A DNA stretch of 64,000 nucleotides from NCBI RefSeq assembly GCF_003058265.1, contig NZ_QBUK01000003.1:186001-250000 (forward strand), written 5' to 3'. Made by a program: the position numbers and the translations under genes. Shown piece by piece: positions 9,275 through 17,262 of the stretch; positions within the stretch are counted from its first letter, which is position 1, and each line of letters opens with the position of its first letter. Source of the stretch: Flagellimonas amoyensis (GTDB lineage: Bacteria; Bacteroidota; Bacteroidia; Flavobacteriales; Flavobacteriaceae). The notes beneath the pieces are model-generated. The model was not told the DNA's origin and did not search any database. It saw nothing but the letters and a program-made list of their open reading frames with translations.

Positions 9275-9300
9275 ATCTTGGAATATAGGTTAGGTCCCAA

Positions 9301-9696
9301 TTATTTCAATCTTTCCAGTTGTCCTTTTCTTTTGACGATGTTCTTGTAGTCCCACTGTATTTCTTTTGATTTTTCCAACCACCGGACAATGTCTTCTGTT
9401 TGGATCTCGTCCACAGAGGTATAGAAAATGGAAGCATCCTTGAATTTTTCCCCTCTAACGTCCAGTTTTGCTTCTTCAAAACTGGCACCGCTCCAAAACA
9501 TGAGACGGAGGCCTTTTTTCTGTTTGCTGTAGCCCACTATGGGATTGTCATCCAAGAACCAGACGGGGTGTCCGTGCCATATTTTGCTCTCGGATTCGGG
9601 CAATCCGTTATCGATGGTGATGGCAAGGACGTTGCAGATTTCCCTGTCCAAAGTTTCTTGTCCATCATTGTAGGCCTGAATTTCCGGGTTTGTCAT
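9301..9696 (-). CDS. DUF1801 family protein
   Basis: A 131-residue protein of the DUF1801/YdhG-like fold, with the characteristic core ESKIWHGHPVWFLDDNPIVGYS (quoted in part) and KKGLRLMFWSGASF. Members resemble a small alpha/beta domain of uncertain function, sometimes grouped with Fe-S or frataxin-like folds. It sits 19 bases downstream of the SMR transporter gene and 26 bases upstream of the DUF2200 gene on the same strand. A second, more distant DUF1801/YdeI-type protein is encoded at 30816-31406. Confidence 0.8.
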   Translation of the reverse strand: MTNPEIQAYNDGQETLDREICNVLAITIDNGLPESESKIWHGHPVWFLDDNPIVGYSKQKKGLRLMFWSGASFEEAKLDVRGEKFKDASIFYTSVDEIQTEDIVRWLEKSKEIQWDYKNIVKRKGQLERLK

Positions 9697-9715
9697 AGGT
9701 GCAAAAGTTATCGGT

Positions 9716-10042
9716 TCAATGGGACACTACCTTCAGTCCCACTATTGATGCAATTAAAGTAGTCAAAAAAAAGAGTCTCAAAAAGGTGGTCGGTTCCTTG
9801 AACACAAAAATTCCCACGAGCACTGTTCCCACGGCCCCGATTCCTGTCCATACGGCATAGGCGGTACCAATGGGCAAGGTCTGGGTCGCTTTGATCAGTA
9901 GTGCCATACTCAGGCAGAGGGTCACTAGAAATCCAACATACCATAAGTACATTTCATTCCCTGAGGTTTCTTTTGCTTTGCCCAAACAGAAGGCAAAGGC
10001 AACTTCAAACAATCCGGCAATGGTCAATAATATCCAGTTCAT
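9716..10042 (-). CDS. Small multidrug resistance (SMR) family exporter
   Basis: A 108-residue protein with four membrane helices, the standard SMR size. The essential membrane glutamate is visible in GLFEVAFA (about residue 13) and the helix-3 signature in LPIGTAYAVWTGIGAVGT. SMR proteins work as dual-topology dimers exchanging protons for cations. The sequence looks closer to the SugE/Gdx guanidinium-exporter branch than to EmrE, but this is an impression without an alignment, and no guanidine riboswitch was seen upstream. Confidence 0.88.
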   Translation of the reverse strand: MNWILLTIAGLFEVAFAFCLGKAKETSGNEMYLWYVGFLVTLCLSMALLIKATQTLPIGTAYAVWTGIGAVGTVLVGIFVFKEPTTFLRLFFLTTLIASIVGLKVVSH

Positions 10043-10129
10043 TTTTGAGGCTTTTGGTCTGTTTCCATCAGTTTTGGATGGGTTGGACCGATCATTGGGG
10101 CATGAATATACGATTTTGTCCGCTTGGAT

Positions 10130-11848
10130 TTATTTTATGATGGAAGAGGCCAATTCGGTATCGGCGGTCATCCATGCTTCCTTAAAGTGGTTTTCCGTTT
10201 CTTTCTGATTGGGAAGGTCGCCCAGTTTTGAATAGGCTAACCCCAGCCCTTTCAATGCCCATCCATTCTTGGGCAAATGGGACAGGTCTTGCTTATAGGT
10301 CTCAACGGCCTCTTGGTATTGACCTGCATCCAATTGTACCGCCCCTAAATAATGTCGCACGGAAAAGAACCAATCAGGTGGTTCGTTGTAGTTCAGTCCG
10401 TCTTCAAGGACAACGGCTTCCTTCAAAAGGGCAATACTTTCCAAATGTTTGCTTTCTTGGGCAAGCACTTCGGCCTTGAGGACCTTGTGGGCAATCTGTA
10501 CGAGTTCGTACACGGTGTTGATATCCCATATGGTAATGTCCTTCAGTTCTTCCTTCATAGCGATTTTTTCCAAAGCTTGGAGTTCATTTTTGGCCGCTTT
10601 TGTATCGCCCTTGCCCAAATAGGACATTCCCTTCGCATAATGTAGAATGGCGGTCGGGTAATCCAGGTCGGGACGTTCATTTTCCATCGATAGGATATGG
10701 TCCCATTTGCCAAACTTGACATAAACGTAATAGGGAATGGTGTAGTAATGTTGAACGGTGCCCCAGCCAGGTTCGGCCATCAATTTTAGGTTCACATTTT
10801 TCTGGAGCGCATCGGCGGCATATAGGGCCCATTTGCTGTTGCCCTCCAAGGTGGCCGTGGCGGCCATGAAATGCTGATTGTGTGGATAGTAGGCCAGTGG
10901 ATATGCGCCTTGGGCATTACAGGCGGTCACGTAGGCACTGTCCACCTTTATGGATTGTATGTTGGCCAAGGTACCTTTGTGGTAGTCGCCCGTCCGGATA
11001 TACAAATGGGAGGGCATGTGCAGCAAGTGGCCTGCATTGGGCACAAGTCCTTGGTCAAATGCCTCTGCACTGTTCAAGGCGCGCTCTGGTGTGCTGGACG
11101 CTTCCACTGCGTGAATATAGAAATGATGTGCACCTGGATGGTCGGGATGGGCCGTAAGGGCATTTTCCAAGACAGAGATGATCTCCGGTGTCCATTCCTT
11201 ATCTTTCCCTTCCTTGTCCTGCAAATCCCAGGGATGAAGGTTCATGACGGATTCGGCATAGAGGGTCCCTACATCGGCATCATCGGGGTAGTTGTCGTGT
11301 ACTGTCTTCATTGCCGTGGCATAGGTGACGTCCAACGGCAATCGATCGTCCACAGGTTCTTTGACATACCTTTGGGCAAGGGCTTCAATGAGCGCGATCT
11401 CCTTTTCGCTTGTATTGTTTTTGGATAGTTCGAGGGCTTTTTGGATGGCATCATACGCACGTTCGTAATTGTCACTTTCCATTCCGGCATTGTAATTGGG
11501 CCCCAATACATAGGCATAGCCCCAGAATGCCATGGCACAGGTGGTATCCAATTTTGTGGCGTAGTAGAACGATCGGGCAGCTTCGGCATGGTTGAAGCCG
11601 TAGGCCAAGACAAGCCCTTGATCAAAATACCTTTGGACCAAGGTGTCCTTGGTGGATATGGTGAACCGCCAATCGCCAAGGCCGTCAAATAAGGGAGCTT
11701 TCTTTTCACTTTTGTACCACTCCTTGTCCGTGGTTACGGGAGCGCACATAATGCTGGAAGTGACCAGCTGTTTTTCTTGCTTCTTGTCCGAATCTTTGCA
11801 ACCACATACAAAAACAAGGAGCATGGCCAAATTGATGTACTTTTTCAT
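10130..11848 (-). CDS. TPR-repeat lipoprotein
   Basis: A 572-residue protein starting with a lipoprotein signal (lipobox VCGC, Cys at about 17), so it is probably anchored in the cell envelope. The body consists of tetratricopeptide-like helical repeats, clear at about 75-130 (FDQGLVLAYGFNHAEAARSF) and 480-560 (LDAGQYQEAVETYKQDL, WALKGLGLAYSKLGD). Several conserved His and aromatic residues sit in between (PGAHHFYIHAVEA, HLLHMPSHLYIRTGDY), typical of a widespread uncharacterised family often found in marine Bacteroidota. No partner gene is evident nearby. Confidence 0.75.
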   Translation of the reverse strand: MKKYINLAMLLVFVCGCKDSDKKQEKQLVTSSIMCAPVTTDKEWYKSEKKAPLFDGLGDWRFTISTKDTLVQRYFDQGLVLAYGFNHAEAARSFYYATKLDTTCAMAFWGYAYVLGPNYNAGMESDNYERAYDAIQKALELSKNNTSEKEIALIEALAQRYVKEPVDDRLPLDVTYATAMKTVHDNYPDDADVGTLYAESVMNLHPWDLQDKEGKDKEWTPEIISVLENALTAHPDHPGAHHFYIHAVEASSTPERALNSAEAFDQGLVPNAGHLLHMPSHLYIRTGDYHKGTLANIQSIKVDSAYVTACNAQGAYPLAYYPHNQHFMAATATLEGNSKWALYAADALQKNVNLKLMAEPGWGTVQHYYTIPYYVYVKFGKWDHILSMENERPDLDYPTAILHYAKGMSYLGKGDTKAAKNELQALEKIAMKEELKDITIWDINTVYELVQIAHKVLKAEVLAQESKHLESIALLKEAVVLEDGLNYNEPPDWFFSVRHYLGAVQLDAGQYQEAVETYKQDLSHLPKNGWALKGLGLAYSKLGDLPNQKETENHFKEAWMTADTELASSIIK

Positions 11849-12017
11849 ACAGTCTGCTTTTATGGGAACAAGGTGAATGGCCTTGGTCGGTTACGGCTGT
11901 TATCGGGGGACTTTTCTTTGGGGAGCTTACCCTAAAGATAGGAAAATAGTGATTCCGTATAACGTTCAATACCAGAATGTAAGATGTTTTTTTGCAGAGA
12001 TGGGCCAAGGTCATATC

Positions 12018-12042
12018 AGCCCTGATGGCAACAGGGCTTTTT
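12018..12042 (+). terminator. Hairpin with plus-strand T-run, apparently orphan
   Basis: AGCCCTG (12018-12024) pairs with CAGGGCT (12032-12038) around a 7-base loop and is followed by a T-run on the plus strand. Both flanking genes run on the minus strand, so the polarity does not match any annotated transcript. It may terminate antisense transcription or an unannotated small RNA. Confidence 0.45.
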
Positions 12043-12088
12043 AAGGTTGGGACAACCAATGTTTTTACTTATTTGGCCGGTCCAAGCT

Positions 12089-12520
12089 TCAATTTTTTGT
12101 AGGGTACACTACCTGCTTGATCTCGCTTATCTGAACCACGGGTTGGATATTGGTATAGTTTTTAAAGTCATTGATCACTTCATCCCTATGTTCGGAGATG
12201 GCCTTTCCGTATTCCTCAATGTTGTTAATGTAGAAGTAGCCCACGGCCGCAAAGGGAGGTTTGTCATTGGGCGTTCTGCCGGAAATGCCCTTGTCGATTT
12301 CGTAGAACTTCAAGTTTTCACCCAAAAAACCGGCCACCATGGGCATATGTTTCGTTTCATAATAGTCCATGTCAAAAGTGGAACCTTCCCCGTTGGGGTA
12401 CAGTATGGTCACTTTGAACGTTCCGTTCTGGAGGTGTGGACTTTCAAGTTGGGCCGTTTTACAACCGAATAGGGCCATTAGGGCAAAAAGGGGCAGGAAA
12501 AATTTGATCTTGTTCGTCAT
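12089..12520 (-). CDS. EthD-like dimeric alpha-beta barrel protein with lipoprotein signal
   Basis: A 143-residue protein. Residues 1-20 form a lipoprotein signal ending at LFGC, and the rest is an EthD/DUF family ferredoxin-like domain: VTILYPNGEGSTFDMDYYETKHMPM (quoted in part) is the usual YPxxxxxxFDxxYYxxxHxP pattern, and the end (YTNIQPVVQISEI) fits the family. Cytoplasmic relatives help oxidative degradation steps, whereas this one is apparently membrane anchored in the periplasm. It is a single gene, with the orphan hairpin just beyond its 3' end. Confidence 0.8.
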   Translation of the reverse strand: MTNKIKFFLPLFALMALFGCKTAQLESPHLQNGTFKVTILYPNGEGSTFDMDYYETKHMPMVAGFLGENLKFYEIDKGISGRTPNDKPPFAAVGYFYINNIEEYGKAISEHRDEVINDFKNYTNIQPVVQISEIKQVVYPTKN

Positions 12521-12711
12521 TTTGAATTGATTGTAGTTGCTGTACCGTTTGTTTTGATCGTGCTCTGAAGCTGATCACATTTTTTTATGATGCTTCAGTT
12601 GGATTTCATGTGGTATGAAATTAGTCAAAAAGCATTCACTTTTTTCGATTAGTGGACATTTTTGGTCAGAAAACCCCAAAGTAACTTATGGATTGTCAAG
12701 CTGTTCAGACT

Positions 12712-12918
12712 TTAACCCTTGGAAAATTCCAACAGGTCACCGGGTTGGCAGTCCAAGGCTTCACAGATGGCCTCGAGGGTGCTGAACCGGATGGCCCTTA
12801 CCTTGCCTGTTTTCAGTTTGGAAAGGTTGGCCAAGGTGATATCCACGGCTTCGGAGAGTTCGTTGAGCGACATTTTGCGTTTTGCCATCACGACGTCAAG
12901 GTTTACAATAATTGCCAT
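12712..12918 (-). CDS. Small XRE-family HTH regulator (YozG-like)
   Basis: A 68-residue protein consisting of a single Cro/C1-type helix-turn-helix: MSLNELSEAVDITLANLSKLKTGK is the HTH (quoted in two parts: MSLNELSEAV and ITLANLSKLK), and the C-terminal AICEALDCQPGDLL is the family's last helix. It lies 3 bases downstream of the DUF2975 membrane protein gene, an arrangement also known from Firmicutes (YoaS/YozG type). The regulator probably controls its own operon, possibly influenced by the membrane partner. Confidence 0.88.
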   Translation of the reverse strand: MAIIVNLDVVMAKRKMSLNELSEAVDITLANLSKLKTGKVRAIRFSTLEAICEALDCQPGDLLEFSKG

Positions 12919-12921
12919 GGT

Positions 12922-13455
12922 CTATACGGTTTCTTCCAGTTCGTCTTGATATTCCACTCCTTTTTCAAAAATGATGGCGATGATATAGATTACGGCTGCC
13001 ATCAGGATGAATGCCTCGCTATCGGGCCAAAATTGGTTCAATCTGTCCATTGTAAAACCATCATGTTCCAGTTGTTTGGTGGCCCGTTGTGCAATGAAGC
13101 TCAATAGCCCGATGGAGAACGTGTAGTAACAGATCTTATAGATCTTTTTGGAAACAAAATGGTTGAATGGTTTTGACAGGTCAATCTTCGTGGCCAGCAC
13201 AATCACGATGTAGAACATTACGGCCTTCAATATTGCGATGGTCAAAATAAACCCATACATGCCCAAAAAGATGAGTTTGCTGCTTTGGTAGACGTCGCTC
13301 ATGTCCAATTTTTGATAGAGATTTTGGACAGCTTCCGGTTTGAACAGACTAAAGATAAAGTTTACCACCAAGGCCCCGGCTTCTACGCACAAGCCAACAA
13401 AAATGATCCAAGAAATGATCTTCATTCCCTTGAACACCAAGTTTTTTGTTTTCAT
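12922..13455 (-). CDS. DUF2975 membrane protein
   Basis: A 177-residue inner-membrane protein with four hydrophobic helices (about 12-35, 62-88, 110-130, 145-165) typical of DUF2975. It is encoded directly upstream of a one-domain HTH regulator with a 3-base gap, so the two are one operon. A TAnnTTTG box at 13486-13493 lies about 30 bases before the start codon. DUF2975 proteins have no established function; the fixed pairing with an HTH suggests a membrane sensor that titrates or signals to the regulator. Confidence 0.85.
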   Translation of the reverse strand: MKTKNLVFKGMKIISWIIFVGLCVEAGALVVNFIFSLFKPEAVQNLYQKLDMSDVYQSSKLIFLGMYGFILTIAILKAVMFYIVIVLATKIDLSKPFNHFVSKKIYKICYYTFSIGLLSFIAQRATKQLEHDGFTMDRLNQFWPDSEAFILMAAVIYIIAIIFEKGVEYQDELEETV

Positions 13456-13485
13456 ATATAGATGACTTTAATTGTTTAATGAAGT

Positions 13486-13493
13486 CAAATATA
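13486..13493 (-). promoter_or_regulatory. Bacteroidota -7 promoter box for the DUF2975-HTH operon
   Basis: TATATTTG on the minus strand matches TAnnTTTG exactly and lies 31 bases upstream of the DUF2975 ATG. The sequence just upstream (13494-13550) is very AT-rich with repeated ATAAATA-type segments that could be an operator for the downstream HTH protein. Confidence 0.6.
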
Positions 13494-13662
13494 GATAAAT
13501 ATTTATTGATAAATGATAAATATTTTATTTTTAATGATTAAAATAAAAAAGAACAGTACCAGTCAAGGTCTTGTAGGGCCTTAACAGATCTTCCTTGGGG
13601 CAAGGGAATGGCTTGTGGGGTTTTAATGTGACTTATGAGTTGAGCGTCAACTCTGCCATGGA

Positions 13663-14169
13663 TTACAACGCCTGCTTGAATTCCACACGGTAGGCAATTC
13701 CATCGGCATCGCCGCTATTTTTGACCGCATGGGGCCCTTCGGCATCCACGGCATCGCCATGGTCCAGTACTTCGGGCGGCATTTGAGGAATAGCAAAGCT
13801 GTCTTTGACCACAAGGTCTTCATGGGTTTGGTCATAGCTGTAATACGTCATCGGGGTGGCCTTTGTGAACCACATTATGCTTTTCCATTGATGGGTATGG
13901 ACGGGCTCTACTTGGTTTGGTTCCAGGATTACTTTCAGGATCCTGACCGAGTCGTCCTCATACACAATTTGATGCCCATCAGGTGCGGCTTTCACGGCAT
14001 CCAAAGTTTCGGGCCAATTCCATGGTGATGGAGCAGATAAGGTATCTTGCTCCACCGGTTCGGTATGGGTCAACTCGTTTTGTGCACTTGGTGTTACAAA
14101 AGATTTGGTCAGGAAAAAACTTACGGTTGCCCCGACCAAAAGGCCTACTATTAAATATGTTGCTTTCAT
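13663..14169 (-). CDS. Membrane-anchored cupin-like protein
   Basis: A 168-residue protein with an N-terminal membrane anchor or signal (about 4-24) and a Thr/Ser-rich linker, then a small domain of cupin type: DSVRILKVILEPNQVEPVHTHQW (quoted in part; the VEPVHTHQW segment supplies likely metal-ligand histidines) and later GPHAVKNSGD. It is probably exported, with the cupin in the periplasm. Its ATG overlaps the stop of the truncated glyoxalase fragment (ATGA at 14166-14169), so translation of the fragment may couple to it. Confidence 0.7.
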   Translation of the reverse strand: MKATYLIVGLLVGATVSFFLTKSFVTPSAQNELTHTEPVEQDTLSAPSPWNWPETLDAVKAAPDGHQIVYEDDSVRILKVILEPNQVEPVHTHQWKSIMWFTKATPMTYYSYDQTHEDLVVKDSFAIPQMPPEVLDHGDAVDAEGPHAVKNSGDADGIAYRVEFKQAL

Positions 14170-14363
14170 TTCGGTGTTTTTTTATTGGGTTGTTGTTGTA
14201 TTGATTTTGGTTCGATATGGGCAATTTTCCCGTTGTCATGATCAAAGCGCCTTAAGATTTTGGCATCAAAGATCATCATCAGAAAGTCGACCAGCTTTTG
14301 GGCATTGTCCACGATCAAATAGGGCGAAAGGGAATTATAATGGTCAGGTTTGTATGTTTTCAT
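14166..14363 (-). pseudogene. Truncated VOC/glyoxalase (PhnB-like) fragment
   Basis: A 65-codon ORF whose first about 48 residues match the start of PhnB-like VOC proteins (YNSLSPYLIVDNAQKLVDFL, FDAKILRRF, GKIAHIE), after which the sequence switches to an unrelated polar tail (PKSIQQQPNKKTPK). Intact members are about 120-160 residues and need two beta-alpha-beta-beta-beta units; only the first is present. The remnant has fused in frame to a new stop that overlaps the cupin gene's ATG. It may survive only as a leader for the downstream gene. Confidence 0.75.
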
Positions 14364-14419
14364 TTGCGGAATGGTTCTGTTACCTGTCTGTTTTTTGACT
14401 GCTGATCATAGACAGTATT

Positions 14420-14962
14420 TTATATTCTAACAAATCGGTATTCCACCGTTTTCTTTTCTGGTTGATCTTCCTCTTGGTCAAAGCTTTGGATCAGAAAAGT
14501 ATCTTCATCGATAAACTCAAGGGTTTGTTTTACGTTGATTGTTTTTTTGGAAACAGGATTGGTCAGTTTTCCATAAAGCGTTGCAGTATTTGTGTTTTCA
14601 TCCCATTCGCCATTGAGGGCCAAAGTCCCTGTTCCCATATTTGTGAGGGTGGTCATTGAAATGCTACCGTCAATGGTATTATGGCCGATGGTAAAAATCG
14701 ATTCATAATCCATTCCCATCATTTTGCCCTTTTGTTTCAATTCCAAAAACCGACCACCCAAGATCATGGCGTGGGAAGAGCTGATGACCATAGGTTCATT
14801 GAGCCCGTTCATTTCAATTTCCATTTGAAATTCCCCTTCGTATTTTGCAAATGATTCGTGGATGGAAGACGGTGTCATATACACTGTCCAAGGATCTTTT
14901 TCCTGTGCGCCCATAATGGATGATTGAATTAGTAGGATGAATAGTATTGTTTTTTTGAGCAT
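14420..14962 (-). CDS. DUF1579-like secreted protein
   Basis: A 180-residue protein. I chose the ATG at 14962 because it gives a proper signal peptide (MLKKTILFILLIQSSIMGAQ); an upstream TTG would add nine polar residues. The mature part matches DUF1579: HESFAKYEGEFQ, SSHAMILGGRFLELKQKG and the final pattern DTFLIQSFDQ...EYRFVRI. Members look like small lipocalin-type barrels; function is unknown. It is the last typical-composition gene before the AT-rich block at 15.0-18.8 kb. Confidence 0.78.
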   Translation of the reverse strand: MLKKTILFILLIQSSIMGAQEKDPWTVYMTPSSIHESFAKYEGEFQMEIEMNGLNEPMVISSSHAMILGGRFLELKQKGKMMGMDYESIFTIGHNTIDGSISMTTLTNMGTGTLALNGEWDENTNTATLYGKLTNPVSKKTINVKQTLEFIDEDTFLIQSFDQEEDQPEKKTVEYRFVRI

Positions 14963-15002
14963 TCCTCTTGGTTTTTTAATTGCGGTCAACTTGTGGATAT
15001 TG

Positions 15003-15500
15003 TTAGCCTCTGTTTTTTATCTTTAAATATATGATTCCGTTTATTTTATCATCTTCTACATCATATTGGATTTGGGCGTCTTCTAACCATTTTTCAAAGT
15101 CTAATTGCAACTTCAAAAAATTACCTATTTTCCATATTTCAAATCCGCTGAAGTGAGTTTTAGTGTTTATGGCCAGTTTTTCATTTTCCCTTGTAATGCC
15201 ATTTATCTTAACATTGGAAATCTGAAATAAATTTATGTTGTCAAATTCGATTTGTAGGCTATTAAAGTGTAAATCAATATCATTTTCCAACAGAGTTGAG
15301 TCCATTAAATCAACTTGCGGGTTTGGAATGCCAATTTCGTAGTTGTCCATTAAGTTTTTTGGGTTCTCGATAAAAATTGGTTCTCCTAGGAAACATGTTT
15401 TAGGTTTGTCTGACCATACTTCTATATTCAAATGTAAATCGGGAGTTACAATTCGGAAGTCAGATGATTTTATTTGATATTCCCTATTTCCAATTTTCAT
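15003..15500 (-). CDS. Hypothetical protein in AT-rich cassette-like block
   Basis: A 165-residue protein that I do not recognise. It has no signal peptide, is beta-rich, and contains many Asp, Asn and Ile residues, consistent with the low GC of the block. Its stop codon lies inside the sequence GGCTAACAA, which resembles the left end of the palindromes that separate the other genes of the block. The gene is the most downstream member of the minus-strand series and ends right at the composition boundary. Confidence 0.6.
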   Translation of the reverse strand: MKIGNREYQIKSSDFRIVTPDLHLNIEVWSDKPKTCFLGEPIFIENPKNLMDNYEIGIPNPQVDLMDSTLLENDIDLHFNSLQIEFDNINLFQISNVKINGITRENEKLAINTKTHFSGFEIWKIGNFLKLQLDFEKWLEDAQIQYDVEDDKINGIIYLKIKNRG

Positions 15501-15511
15501 TTTAAAATTCT

Positions 15512-15642
15512 GGCCAACGGTCTTGTATATGAAAAGTAGCGGATTTTAAGAACTAACTTTTCGGATTATCGCTGACCTTTGTTTTATTATTTATATTTCG
15601 TTTAAGCATTAAAACCGCTATTTTTTATATACGTTGTTAGCA
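15512..15642 (-). repeat. attC-like imperfect palindrome A
   Basis: Read on the minus strand, the element starts GCTAACAACGTATATA and ends TATACAAGACCGTTGGC. The arms (GTATATAAAAAATAGCGG against GTATATGAAAAGTAGCGG) are almost perfectly complementary, with a 5-base offset near the outer core, as extrahelical bases and spacers give in integron attC sites. The outer cores GCTAAC and GTTGGC pair with each other. It separates the genes ending at 15652 and starting at 15500. Confidence 0.6.
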
Positions 15643-15651
15643 AACGTACTT

Positions 15652-17118
15652 TTATTTTATTCCGTTTTCAGCGAGTAGTTGGTCAAAAGCTTTTCCACCC
15701 CAATCCTTTCTCAAGTTTTCATTTTTTGTTCTCGCACTTAAAATCTGATTATTAATGTCTTGATTATTATAAGATATTAACGCTTTGGTGGCAGATAGAT
15801 AAATATGTGCATTCCATTCCGTTTCTAATATTTCTATAAGTGGTTTTACAAATGATTTGTCTTTAAATTCAGATGCCTTTTTTGCATATAAGGGAAAATT
15901 ATGAACATTTGATTTTGTGATGTTCTCTCTGATTAACTGAAATCCAAAATCTCTATCTTTATCTATTATTAAGTCCAGCATTTGTTCGTTCAAGCTTTTT
16001 GTTTCTTCAAGATTGTCAAAACTGAAATTCGCAATGTCCAATTCATTAGGGTTTTGCATACTTTTTTTTGTCAATTCAAATACCCTGCTTGAATTTAGAC
16101 CACTTAAATACTCGAAGACTTTTGGTGAAATTTTATTTTCTTCGTCCCATAGTTTCCATAGAATTTCTTCATAGTTCTCACATTGAAATTCATTTAATGC
16201 GGAAAAAATCATATTCAAATGATACTTTCTAATATGCTTATGTTCAACTTGTGTAAAAGGTATTAGTAATTGATTTTTAGCCTCTTCATTTTTGTAGCTT
16301 GCAATTGCTCTGTATAATTGTGTCCATTCATTACTAAAATGCGTATTATCTAATGTCTTTTGAAGTTGTGATTTTAAAAATGGGAAGAATTTCGGGTTTG
16401 GAAAATAACTTATGGCTTTATATGTGAAAAAATATCCGCCTTCATCTTTATCTGTTTCGTCTCGAAAGTTTTTTATGATATCAATGTCTTGTTCCTTTTG
16501 ATATTTAGCCAAAGTTACCAATGCACTTTGATTCTTTTCATTAATGACAAGTTCACGAATTTTTGGGTATAAACTTTCAGTTGGTTCAGCTCGATTAATA
16601 GCATCAAATCGAGCCGATAAATTGTTTGGTTGAAATATTAAAAGGCTATCTAATTCTTTCATTTCTTTAGAGTCCATTTTGTCCGAATCTAAATCAATGT
16701 ATTCTGGCGTAGCAACACTTATAAAAAAATCGCCTACTTTTTCTCTACTTACAATACAACCAAACATTGTACTCACTAGTTCATCGTCATTCAGATGATT
16801 CTTAATTATTTGAAATAAGTCAATGTTCTTTTTATGTGACAATGCCCAAAACGAATATGAACGTACAACTCCATTTGGATGATTTGTTAATTCAAATAGT
16901 TCTTCTTTAGAAGCTTTTTTCTCTAATTCCACAAAATTATCATATTGTTTTGGTCTTGTTCCACCAATAGAAACCGCAGAACCCATTAATTCATTGACAT
17001 TTGCTATTTTCTGAACAATTTTATCTGTTTTGCTCGAAATCTTGTTTTGGTCAAATTTTGATTGTCCAAAAAGATTTAAAGACAGTAAGAATGATAATAT
17101 TAAAGCAATTTGTTTCAT
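15652..17118 (-). CDS. Secreted HEAT-like repeat protein, AT-rich block
   Basis: A 488-residue protein (start taken at the ATG giving MKQIALILSFLLSLNLFGQ, a good signal peptide). The rest is all-helical with recurring 35-40 residue units (FELTNHPNGVVRSYSFWAL, LVTLAKYQKEQDIDIIKNF, ATKALISYNNQDINNQIL) reminiscent of HEAT repeats, so a protein-binding scaffold is plausible. I know no named family. Codon use is far richer in A and T than in the neighbouring core genes, and attC-like elements flank it on both sides. Confidence 0.68.
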   Translation of the reverse strand: MKQIALILSFLLSLNLFGQSKFDQNKISSKTDKIVQKIANVNELMGSAVSIGGTRPKQYDNFVELEKKASKEELFELTNHPNGVVRSYSFWALSHKKNIDLFQIIKNHLNDDELVSTMFGCIVSREKVGDFFISVATPEYIDLDSDKMDSKEMKELDSLLIFQPNNLSARFDAINRAEPTESLYPKIRELVINEKNQSALVTLAKYQKEQDIDIIKNFRDETDKDEGGYFFTYKAISYFPNPKFFPFLKSQLQKTLDNTHFSNEWTQLYRAIASYKNEEAKNQLLIPFTQVEHKHIRKYHLNMIFSALNEFQCENYEEILWKLWDEENKISPKVFEYLSGLNSSRVFELTKKSMQNPNELDIANFSFDNLEETKSLNEQMLDLIIDKDRDFGFQLIRENITKSNVHNFPLYAKKASEFKDKSFVKPLIEILETEWNAHIYLSATKALISYNNQDINNQILSARTKNENLRKDWGGKAFDQLLAENGIK

Positions 17119-17128
17119 TCGTATGTTT

Positions 17129-17262
17129 GCCAACGGTCTTGTATAACCGTCAGTTACGGGATTAAAGTTGATGATTTTCGGTTTAGCACAGACGTTAGCA
17201 ATTCCGAGTGTATTCGGACCTAGTCGAATCCGCCGTAATTGCGGTTATACATTGTTGTGTGC
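17129..17262 (-). repeat. attC-like imperfect palindrome B
   Basis: On the minus strand it starts GCACACAACAATGTATAACCG and ends CGGTTATACAAGACCGTTGGC (each quoted as at most 20-21 bases; the inner arms TATAACCG and CGGTTATA are perfect complements). Its right end shares ATACAAGACCGTTGGC, 16 bases, with element A. The stop codon of the gene ending at 17245 lies inside its left arm, as often seen where an integron cassette ORF runs into attC. A second GTTAGC core occurs in the middle (around 17194). Confidence 0.6.
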
